In this document: piece after piece, positions 1 to 5,226 of the stretch | How positions within the stretch are numbered: position 1 is the stretch's first letter | Layout of the letters: each line of letters starts with the position of its first letter | Source: Verrucomicrobiota bacterium | GTDB lineage: Bacteria > Verrucomicrobiota > Verrucomicrobiia > Chthoniobacterales > UBA10450 | NCBI GenBank assembly: GCA_003218815.1 | Contig: QHON01000068.1 | Coordinates: 1 to 5,480, forward strand | Direction: 5' to 3' | DNA: 5,480 nucleotides | The notes under the pieces: model-generated | What the model saw: the letters and a program-made list of their open reading frames with translations, nothing else | Databases searched by the model: none | Told to the model about the DNA's origin: nothing | Made by a program: the position numbers and the translations under genes

Positions 1-788
1 CGGAACATCTCGATGTCGGTGGCAGTCGTTTTGGCTGTGGGACGAATTCCGACGAGCTCGACTTCCCCCATTTTTTTGAGGACGCCACGCTCGACGCGAC
101 CTGTCGCGACTGTGCCGCGTCCTTCAATGTTGAACACGTCTTCGATCGGCATCAGAAACGGTTGATCGACTGGTCGCTCTGGAACCGGGATATAATCGTC
201 AATGGCATCCACAAGCGCGAGCACCTGCTTTTGCGCTTCGGCATCGCCATTGAGCGCCTTGAGGGCGCTGCCTTTAACAATCGGGATTTTATCTCCCGGA
301 AATTCATACTGGGTCAGAAGATCGCGCACCTCCATCTCGACGAGGTCGAGAAGCTCCGGGTCATCTACCATGTCGACCTTGTTCAAGAACACGACAATCG
401 AAGGCACACCTACTTGTCGCGCGAGCAGGATGTGCTCGCGGGTTTGCGGCATCGGTCCATCCGCGGCGGAAACGACCAGGATGGCTCCGTCCATCTGCGC
501 CGCGCCGGTAATCATGTTCTTGACGTAGTCCGCGTGACCGGGGCAATCGACGTGAGCATAGTGGCGTTTGTCGCTCGAGTACTCCACGTGCGCAGTGTTG
601 ATCGTAATCCCGCGCTCTTTTTCCTCGGGAGCGTTATCGATTGATTCGTATGCACGGATTTCGGCCATGCCCTTCTTTGCCAGCACCATCGTCATTGCCG
701 CCGTAAGGGTGGTTTTGCCATGGTCCACGTGCCCGATCGTGCCGACATTGACGTGCGGCTTGTCGCGTTTAAATGCTTCCTTAGCCAT
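1..788 (-). CDS. tuf: Translation elongation factor EF-Tu, N-terminal part (3' end outside window)
   Basis: EF-Tu is the GTPase that carries aminoacyl-tRNA to the ribosomal A site in the cytoplasm. The reverse strand reads in frame from the ATG at 788-786 to the window edge: 262 codons of a protein normally about 395 long. The start MAKEAFKRDKPHVNVGTIGH matches the family. Visible GTPase motifs are the P-loop GHVDHGKT (residues 19-26), switch I RGITI (59-63), DCPGH (81-85, with the catalytic His85), NKVD (136-139) and SAL (174-176). Domain II begins around residue 205 and includes GRGTVATGRVERG (223-235). The missing part is the rest of domain II and domain III. The start is fixed by a strong AGGAG ribosome-binding site seven bases upstream. 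A tRNA-Thr gene lies 67 bp upstream on the same strand, so the two are probably co-transcribed. No defect is seen in the visible part. Identification is essentially certain; whether the genome has a second tuf copy cannot be told here. Confidence 0.98.
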   Translation of the reverse strand, partial: MAKEAFKRDKPHVNVGTIGHVDHGKTTLTAAMTMVLAKKGMAEIRAYESIDNAPEEKERGITINTAHVEYSSDKRHYAHVDCPGHADYVKNMITGAAQMDGAILVVSAADGPMPQTREHILLARQVGVPSIVVFLNKVDMVDDPELLDLVEMEVRDLLTQYEFPGDKIPIVKGSALKALNGDAEAQKQVLALVDAIDDYIPVPERPVDQPFLMPIEDVFNIEGRGTVATGRVERGVLKKMGEVELVGIRPTAKTTATDIEMF

Positions 789-795
789 TTCAATT

Positions 796-800
796 CTCCT
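796..800 (-). promoter_or_regulatory. Ribosome-binding site of tuf
   Basis: AGGAG on the reverse strand, seven bases before the tuf ATG. It abuts a perfect 10-bp palindrome, TAGTTAACTA, at 800-809, which could weakly fold next to the ribosome-binding site. Confidence 0.8.
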
Positions 801-855
801 AGTTAACTAAACTGTCTCTTTTCCTTCATTTTCACTCCCGGTCCCGAGCTCATTC

Positions 856-931
<76 letters not shown>

Positions 932-962
932 CGCTCTTCGTCATCTTGATGCTCGCCGCTCT

Positions 963-975
963 CTCCGTAGCGGAG
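963..975. repeat. Small GC-rich hairpin (possible REP-like element, copy 1)
   Basis: CTCCG-TAG-CGGAG is a perfect 5-bp stem with a 3-base loop, followed by CCGAGCGACGA. On the reverse strand its core, CGCTACGGAGA, differs by one base from the core of the hairpin at 4157-4176. This suggests a shared dispersed repeat family, though two short copies are weak evidence. It lies in the leader between the candidate promoters and the tRNA. Confidence 0.4.
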
Positions 976-1008
976 CCGAGCGACGAACCGGTTTCACTTT
1001 CCGCCAGA

Positions 1009-1035
1009 GAGATAAAAGTCCCAAAGCCGCGTCAA
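1009..1035 (-). promoter_or_regulatory. Candidate sigma-70 promoter for tRNA-Thr-tuf (proximal)
   Basis: On the reverse strand TTGACG (1035-1030) is followed after 15 bp by TATCTC (1014-1009). The -35 box is good, but the -10 is only a partial match and the spacer is short. It would start transcription roughly 70 bp before the tRNA. The -35 is overlapped by a 7-bp-arm inverted repeat. This is a reading by eye with no expression evidence. Confidence 0.3.
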
Positions 1036-1048
1036 ATTTGCAATTTGA
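1032..1048. repeat. Inverted repeat overlapping the candidate proximal -35 box
   Basis: TCAAATT-TGC-AATTTGA is a perfect inverted repeat with 7-bp arms and a 3-bp centre. It overlaps the TTGACG box of the candidate promoter, a position that would suit an operator. It is AT-rich within a GC-rich surrounding. The protein that might bind it is unknown, and it could also be chance. Confidence 0.45.
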
Positions 1049-1087
1049 ACGACCATGGGACCGCTTCGTTCCAGCAAAAGCGTCCGA

Positions 1088-1115
1088 AAGCTAACCGCGC
1101 GCGTTGGTGTGTCAA
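1088..1115 (-). promoter_or_regulatory. Candidate sigma-70 promoter for tRNA-Thr-tuf (distal)
   Basis: On the reverse strand a perfect TTGACA (1115-1110) is followed after 16 bp by TAGCTT (1093-1088), which matches the -10 consensus at three of six positions. It lies farther from the tRNA than the proximal candidate. The two could be alternatives or tandem promoters; the sequence alone cannot decide. Confidence 0.28.
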
Positions 1116-1181
1116 AGAAATTTGTTACGGTAGAGACATCACATCGCGAGGTCCGGGCGCCATCGCGGGGGCGTCCCCACT

Positions 1182-2129
1182 CTATCGGATTCGGCTGCTC
1201 GTAGGCTCTTCCTTTCCTCGCGTAACCAACCGCACGATCACGGCAATGATAATCAACACCGCGATCGCGATTCCGATATTGAGCGGAGTGATCAAACCCG
1301 GTTTTTCGGGTGTCGGTGAAGGCGTGGCCGTCGGAGGCGGCGCATTTTTCGTCGCCAGCATCCCCTGTACGTATTGCAAGCGCTGGAAAGTATCGTTGTC
1401 TTGCGGGTTTAGCTTGAGCGCAGCCTGGTAATCAGCGATCGCCTTCTCATACTGCGTCATGGAAGTATATGTCGCGCCCCGCTTCACCAAATGCTCAGCA
1501 TCGGCCGGGTTCTTCTCGATCAATGCCGTGTAGTCGGCGATGGCTAAGTCATAGTTCTTTAAATTTCGGTTCGCCCAAGCGCGCCGGTCATAATTTTGCG
1601 GATCATTCGGTTCTTTCTGGATTACCGCTGTAAAATCCGCGACCGCCTTGTCCCACTGGTTGAGTCCAATCTCAGCATAGCCGCGGAACTTGTAAGCAAC
1701 GGTGTCATCGGGCTTGAGCTCCATCGCCTTGCCAACGTCGGCCAGCGCTTGGTCATAATTCTTTTGCAGGAGCGAAACCTGAGCCCGCCCGACGTAAGCG
1801 CGTTCATCTTTCGGCGCCAGCTCAATGGCCTTGGAAAAATCGGCGGCTGCTTCTGGCCCTTTTTCCAACGCGATATACGCAAAGCCGCGATTCTCATAAA
1901 ACGCCGGCTGTTTGCCATTTGCTTCGATTGCTTTTGTAAACTCCGCGACCGCCTGTTCGTACTGCTTGCTTTCAAAAAGTTGGTTACCCTTTGTGTACTC
2001 GCTTATACCGGAACCGGCTTTCTCTTTGGCTGGGGTGCCGGCTTTCTCTTTGGCTAGTGCAATACTTGCGATGCTGAACAACCCGGCGGCGGCTAGAAAT
2101 GTTGTGATTCGACGAGCAAGCATAATCAT
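1182..2129 (-). CDS. Exported TPR-repeat protein with C-terminal membrane anchor
   Basis: This is a 315-residue protein of unknown specific function. Residues 1-26 form a signal peptide: basic MIMLARR, a hydrophobic stretch, and a likely cut after ALA. A short low-complexity piece with two copies of AKEKAG follows. Residues 43-246 are six tandem tetratricopeptide repeats of exactly 34 residues each, with typical signatures such as QYEQAVAEFTKAIE and NYDLAIADYTALIEKNP, plus a partial seventh helix. A Pro/Thr/Ser-rich linker (263-278) leads to one hydrophobic helix (about 282-303) and a basic tail, RGKEEPTSSRIR. The expected topology is TPR domain outside the cytoplasmic membrane with a C-terminal anchor, suited to scaffolding envelope proteins. 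An AAGGAG site lies four bases before the ATG at 2129; the in-frame ATG at 2123 is ten bases from it and is equally possible. The gene diverges from the transporter gene and is not evidently part of an operon. Confidence 0.9.
   Translation of the reverse strand: MIMLARRITTFLAAAGLFSIASIALAKEKAGTPAKEKAGSGISEYTKGNQLFESKQYEQAVAEFTKAIEANGKQPAFYENRGFAYIALEKGPEAAADFSKAIELAPKDERAYVGRAQVSLLQKNYDQALADVGKAMELKPDDTVAYKFRGYAEIGLNQWDKAVADFTAVIQKEPNDPQNYDRRAWANRNLKNYDLAIADYTALIEKNPADAEHLVKRGATYTSMTQYEKAIADYQAALKLNPQDNDTFQRLQYVQGMLATKNAPPPTATPSPTPEKPGLITPLNIGIAIAVLIIIAVIVRLVTRGKEEPTSSRIR
2014..2055. repeat. Tandem duplication with 24-bp period inside the TPR gene
   Basis: An identical 18-base stretch occurs at 2014-2031 and 2038-2055, separated by six different bases. 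It encodes the two AKEKAG copies (residues 27-39) right after the signal peptide. Near identity at the DNA level points to a recent in-frame duplication in the spacer between signal peptide and TPR domain. Confidence 0.75.
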
Positions 2130-2133
2130 TGTT

Positions 2134-2139
2134 CTCCTT
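2134..2139 (-). promoter_or_regulatory. Ribosome-binding site of the TPR gene
   Basis: AAGGAG on the reverse strand, four bases before the ATG at 2129 and ten before the ATG at 2123. It supports translation starting here but does not choose between the two in-frame starts, which differ by two residues. Confidence 0.7.
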
Positions 2140-2163
2140 CGGACTTACTTTTTTGAAGGATTT

Positions 2164-2179
2164 CTCGTTTCGAAGCGAG
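2164..2179. repeat. Imperfect palindrome in the divergent promoter region
   Basis: CTCGTTTCGAAGCGAG is a 16-bp near-palindrome centred on TTCGAA with a single mismatched pair. It sits in the 78-bp gap between the divergent TPR and transporter genes, where both promoters must lie. It could be an operator acting on either gene, or simply a hairpin. No clear sigma-70 boxes are visible around it. Confidence 0.35.
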
Positions 2180-2207
2180 CAAATTAACGCGCAAAAGAAG
2201 CAAAGCG

Positions 2208-3179
2208 ATGAAGCGACTCGATTCCACCCAAGAGTTTGTCGGCCAACGTGGCGGCGCCAATCTCTCGGAAGGATACGCCGCGGTCTTTGCCACCATCCTC
2301 ATCTGGTCCACGCCGTCGCTCTTCCAGTATTATCTGAATCGTTATTACGATCCCTGGGCACAAAATTTTTATCGATATTGCGTCGCCTGTCTCGCAATCG
2401 CACCGCTGGTGATTTATCGAATCCGGAATGGCGAGCAACGGCTCAATTGGCGCGCTCTGATGATATGTTTCTTTCCGTGCCTGCCTAATGTGGTCCACCA
2501 AATCACACAGGTAATGGCCTTGTTCTATATGGGTCCGGGCGTTTACGCGATTTTCACCCGCGCCTCCGTAATCTTTACCGCGTTGCTCGCGCTCGCATTT
2601 TTTCCTGAGGAACGCCACGTAATCCGCCAATGGCAGTTTCAACTGGGCACACTTCTTGGGTTAATCGGCGCTTTTGGTGTCGTCTGGTTTCAACCCGGAT
2701 GGCAGTCAGCACACATTGCGCTTCCCGGATTGTTCATCGCATTTACGGCCACGTTCTGTTGGGCGCTCTATGGGATCCTGGTAAAACGTCCCTCCGCACA
2801 ACTGGGCTCGATTCGCAGTTTCGGTCTGATCAGTCTTATCACCTCAGCCCTGTTATTCCCGCTCACCTGTGTGTTTGGCAAAATTGACACTCCGCTTCAC
2901 GCGGGATGGCACGTTAATCTCATTCTCGTCATCTCAGCCATTAGCTGCATCACGCTCGCACATGTTTTGTACTATGTGGCCATCCACAAGATCGGTGTTG
3001 CGCTCGCGCAAACGCTCCAACTCCTTTGTCCCGCCGGCGCACTGGCACTTTCCGCCTGGATTTTTGGCGAGCGTCTCACTCACGCGCAGATTTGGAGCGC
3101 TGCCGTTCTTCTTTTCGGTGCCTTCCTCGCAATGAGAGTCAAACCGGCAGTCGTGGTTGAATCCGTAGAGAATATCTAG
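2208..3179 (+). CDS. EamA-type (DMT superfamily) transporter
   Basis: This is a 323-residue integral inner-membrane protein of the drug/metabolite transporter superfamily. Ten hydrophobic helices are visible at about residues 22-40, 54-72, 83-107, 110-132, 143-161, 170-193, 204-224, 235-261, 263-285 and 293-311. The two halves of five helices show the typical internal duplication. Each half carries a conserved acidic motif near its end, FFPEERHVIRQW (131-142) and IFGERLTHAQIW (285-296). Family members mostly export amino acids, metabolites or toxic compounds; the substrate cannot be read from sequence. Length is normal for the family (about 290-320), and the extra soluble N-terminus is about 20 residues. 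The ATG at 2208 has only a weak purine-rich stretch (AAGAAG) upstream, so the exact start is less certain than the gene. The prenyl synthase gene follows after 61 bp on the same strand; co-transcription is possible, but no functional link is evident. Confidence 0.92.
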   Translation: MKRLDSTQEFVGQRGGANLSEGYAAVFATILIWSTPSLFQYYLNRYYDPWAQNFYRYCVACLAIAPLVIYRIRNGEQRLNWRALMICFFPCLPNVVHQITQVMALFYMGPGVYAIFTRASVIFTALLALAFFPEERHVIRQWQFQLGTLLGLIGAFGVVWFQPGWQSAHIALPGLFIAFTATFCWALYGILVKRPSAQLGSIRSFGLISLITSALLFPLTCVFGKIDTPLHAGWHVNLILVISAISCITLAHVLYYVAIHKIGVALAQTLQLLCPAGALALSAWIFGERLTHAQIWSAAVLLFGAFLAMRVKPAVVVESVENI

Positions 3180-3240
3180 CGACCTTTTCAGCTTCACTCC
3201 GCTTCTAGCATGTGGCATCGATACGATTTGCTGACATAGA

Positions 3241-4125
3241 ATGAATCTGAAAGCCTACCTTAGGTCCCGGCAACTGGAGATCGACCGCACGCTCGACCGC
3301 TACTTGCCGAAGGCAAACAGCAAACCAGCAACGCTTCACAAGGCGATGCGCTACAGCCTTTTCGCCGGGGGGAAGCGATTGCGACCGATTCTTTGTCTCG
3401 CGGCCGCCGAAGCTTGCCGCGGCAGCATCAGAAATGCGCTTCCCCTCGCCTGCGCGCTCGAATGCATCCACACGTACTCGCTCGTGCACGATGATCTCCC
3501 GAGCATGGACGACGACGACTTTCGGCGAGGACGTCCCACCTGCCACAAAGTTTTTGGCGACGGTGTCGCAGTACTCGCGGGCGACGCACTATTGACCGTT
3601 GCGTTTGAGATCGTTTCGAAGGCGAGACCAGCTCCGCGCTACGATATGGCGACATTATTGCGCGAGATCGCAATTGCGGCAGGAAGTCAAAAATTGATCG
3701 CCGGTCAAGTGGCCGACCTCGAAGCGGAAGGCAGGAAAGCCAGTCGCGAACAGTTGCGCTACATCCACGAAAATAAAACAGCTGCAATCCTCACCGCATC
3801 GGTCCGGCTTGGCGCGATGAGCGCAAACGCGGATTCAAAAAAACTGAGTGCGATCACAAATTTTGGACGCGGACTTGGACTCGCCTTTCAGATCATCGAC
3901 GACATTCTAGACGTGACACAAACGTCGGAGATGTTGGGAAAAAGCGCCGGCAAAGATATCGCGGCAAAGAAAGCGACTTATCCTGCCGTGATTGGTCTGG
4001 AAAAATCACGTGTCGAAGCCAGACGGCTAACGCGCAAAGCGCACGATGCATTGTCATCGTTTCGCAGCGACGATGCCGAACCGCTGCATGCTCTGGCGAA
4101 TTATCTCCTCGAACGCGAGTATTGA
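3241..4125 (+). CDS. ispA: Farnesyl diphosphate synthase (IspA-type polyprenyl synthetase)
   Basis: This 294-residue cytoplasmic trans-prenyltransferase condenses IPP with DMAPP and then GPP, yielding C15 farnesyl diphosphate for quinones, undecaprenyl phosphate and other isoprenoids. Visible motifs are GGKRLRP (43-49, diphosphate and IPP binding), the first Asp-rich motif DDLPSMD (84-90) followed by RR (95-96), KT (179-180), FQIIDDILD (216-224) containing the second DDxxD motif, and GKDIAAKKATYP (237-248). The four-residue-spaced DDxxxxD form of the first motif is that of bacterial FPP synthases and type II GGPP synthases. The residue five before it is Tyr79, as in E. coli IspA; a bulky side chain there limits products to C15, so FPP is favoured over GGPP. 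Length matches IspA (299). No clear Shine-Dalgarno precedes the ATG at 3241, but no better start is visible. The gene converges on tsaD. Confidence 0.94.
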   Translation: MNLKAYLRSRQLEIDRTLDRYLPKANSKPATLHKAMRYSLFAGGKRLRPILCLAAAEACRGSIRNALPLACALECIHTYSLVHDDLPSMDDDDFRRGRPTCHKVFGDGVAVLAGDALLTVAFEIVSKARPAPRYDMATLLREIAIAAGSQKLIAGQVADLEAEGRKASREQLRYIHENKTAAILTASVRLGAMSANADSKKLSAITNFGRGLGLAFQIIDDILDVTQTSEMLGKSAGKDIAAKKATYPAVIGLEKSRVEARRLTRKAHDALSSFRSDDAEPLHALANYLLEREY

Positions 4126-4156
4126 TCGGCATAGATAATGCGCCACGCTGTCTGTG

Positions 4157-4176
4157 GTCGCCGTAGCGCGGCGATC
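4157..4176. repeat. GC-rich hairpin between convergent genes (REP-like, copy 2)
   Basis: TCGCCG (4158-4163) and CGGCGA (4169-4174) form a perfect 6-bp stem around the loop TAGCG, extendable by a G-T and a G-C pair to 4156-4176. It fills most of the 51-bp gap between the ispA and tsaD stop codons, where it could end or stabilise both transcripts. No T-run follows on either strand, so it is not a classical intrinsic terminator. Its core resembles the hairpin at 963-975. Confidence 0.55.
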
Positions 4177-5151
4177 TTACGCCAGCGCGAGGTTCGGATC
4201 GATTTCTTCTGTCACTTTGGATTCGAATCCGGCTTGCAATCGCAACAACGCGGCAAATGCAATCATCGCCGCGTTATCCGTGCACAACCAAGTTTCAGCG
4301 CATTTGAATTCACATCCATGGCGCGCGCACGCGTTGCTCAATTGCCGCCGCAGTTCACCGTTACAACTCACGCCGCCGCTCACCGTCACAAGATCGACAT
4401 CGGACTTCTGCGCTGCCGCGATCGTTTTACGCACCAGGACATCCACAATCGCTTGCTGGAATGACGCACAAAGATCATCAACGTAATCGCCTTCTAACTT
4501 GGGCAACAAATACCGGACCGCCGTTTTTAATCCGCTGAAACTAAAATTTTCCGAATCGAGCATGCTACGTGGGAGATTGAACCGGTTCGGGTCGCCGTTA
4601 TGCGCACGTTTTTCGATTTCCGGGCCACCGGGATATCCGAACCCGAGCATTTTGGCCACTTTATCGAATGCTTCGCCGGCAGCATCATCGACCGTGCGCC
4701 CGATCAATTGGTAGTCGGCCAGGCCATCCACTCGAAGCAACATCGTGTGTCCACCGCTCACAATAAGTGAAACGTTCGGGTTCACGTCGCGGTCTCCGAA
4801 AAATGGCGAAAGCAAATGCCCTTCGAGGTGATTGATCGCAAGGTAAGGTTTCCTGAGACCAGTCGCGAGACCTTTGGCAATCGAGGCGCCGATCATCAAC
4901 GAGCTTGCGAGGCCGGGTCCGCTTGTGGCTGCGCACGCGTCCACATTTTTCATTTCGATCTTGGCCTTGCGTGTGGCGCCCTCGAGCAAACGGGGCGCAT
5001 GGACTAGATGATTGCGCGAAGCAATCTCGGGCACAATTCCCCCATGTTTTTCATGCTCGGCGATTTGCGAGGCGATTTCGCTCGCCAGCAGTTCACGTCC
5101 GCGCAAGATCGCGACGGCTGTCTCATCGCACGAGGTTTCGAGCGCGAGCAT
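4177..5151 (-). CDS. tsaD: tRNA N6-adenosine threonylcarbamoyltransferase TsaD
   Basis: TsaD (formerly Gcp/YgjD) is the catalytic Kae1-family subunit that transfers threonylcarbamoyl from TC-AMP to A37 of ANN-decoding tRNAs, making t6A in the cytoplasm with TsaB and TsaE. Neither partner, nor TsaC, lies in the window. In the 324-residue product the ASKHA-fold motifs are ETSCDETAVAIL (5-16), HGGIVPEIASRNH (36-48), SGPGLASSLMIG (77-88), metal ligands in HLEGH (His108, His112), SGGHT (132-136), GEAFDKVAKMLGFGYPGGP (159-177), FSFSGLKTAVRYL (203-215), SGGVSCN (258-264) and the last metal ligand Asp292 in CTDNAAMIA (290-298). All key residues are present. I chose the ATG at 5151 because AGGTG stands six bases before it and family members begin a few residues before ETSCDET; an in-frame ATG at 5193 would add 14 atypical residues. 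The protease gene lies 75 bp upstream on the same strand. Confidence 0.97.
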   Translation of the reverse strand: MLALETSCDETAVAILRGRELLASEIASQIAEHEKHGGIVPEIASRNHLVHAPRLLEGATRKAKIEMKNVDACAATSGPGLASSLMIGASIAKGLATGLRKPYLAINHLEGHLLSPFFGDRDVNPNVSLIVSGGHTMLLRVDGLADYQLIGRTVDDAAGEAFDKVAKMLGFGYPGGPEIEKRAHNGDPNRFNLPRSMLDSENFSFSGLKTAVRYLLPKLEGDYVDDLCASFQQAIVDVLVRKTIAAAQKSDVDLVTVSGGVSCNGELRRQLSNACARHGCEFKCAETWLCTDNAAMIAFAALLRLQAGFESKVTEEIDPNLALA

Positions 5152-5157
5152 TGTTTT

Positions 5158-5162
5158 CACCT
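5158..5162 (-). promoter_or_regulatory. Ribosome-binding site that decides the tsaD start
   Basis: AGGTG (continuing into A) on the reverse strand, six bases before the ATG at 5151. The upstream in-frame ATG at 5193 has only GGGAAAA before it, so this site favours the shorter protein. Confidence 0.7.
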
Positions 5163-5201
5163 GAATCGAGAGACGCGTGCTGTCGCGTCCCATTTTTCCC
5201 A

Positions 5202-5219
5202 GACGGCGCGAAGGCCGTC
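5202..5219. repeat. GC-rich hairpin between the protease gene and tsaD
   Basis: GACGGC and GCCGTC form a perfect 6-bp stem around a 6-base loop (GCGAAG; CTTCGC on the reverse strand). It starts eight bases past the protease stop codon. On the reverse strand it is followed by TGGGAAAAATGG, which lacks a T-run, so it could attenuate or stabilise the transcript but is not a standard terminator. Its sequence differs from the hairpins at 963-975 and 4157-4176. Confidence 0.5.
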
Positions 5220-5226
5220 CTCCAAA

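Larger units (their letters stand above)
932..1181. other. Gene-free region upstream of the tRNA-Thr-tuf unit
   Basis: I find no credible gene in these 250 bp; the reading frame that crosses it on the plus strand runs on into the antisense of the TPR gene. It should hold the promoter of the tRNA-tuf unit and the 3' end of the TPR-gene transcript, both on the reverse strand. Visible structure includes two candidate sigma-70 promoters, an inverted repeat at 1032-1048, a small hairpin at 963-975 and a GC-rich segment at 1141-1180. Confidence 0.6.

Noticed and set aside
162..644. Long open frames on the plus strand opposite tuf
   Set aside because: The reverse strand encodes EF-Tu with every GTPase motif intact; these frames are shadows of its codon bias.
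946..1431. 161-residue plus-strand open frame spanning the gap and the end of the TPR gene
   Set aside because: Half of it is antisense to the transmembrane and TPR coding sequence, the rest crosses the tRNA-tuf promoter region, and the product has no recognisable motif.
2184..2642. 152-residue reverse-strand frame opposite the transporter
   Set aside because: It is antisense to the clear ten-helix EamA protein and has no motif of its own.
3428..3787. 119-residue reverse-strand frame opposite ispA
   Set aside because: It is antisense to the region holding the first Asp-rich motif of the prenyl synthase and is rich in Arg, as expected for a shadow frame in GC-rich DNA.
4156..4176. Bidirectional intrinsic terminator between ispA and tsaD
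   Set aside because: The stem is good but no T-run follows on either strand, so I list it only as a hairpin.
5152..5193. Longer TsaD start at 5193
   Set aside because: It would add 14 residues not typical of the family, has a weak ribosome-binding site and begins in the hairpin-containing spacer; the ATG at 5151 has AGGTG at good spacing.
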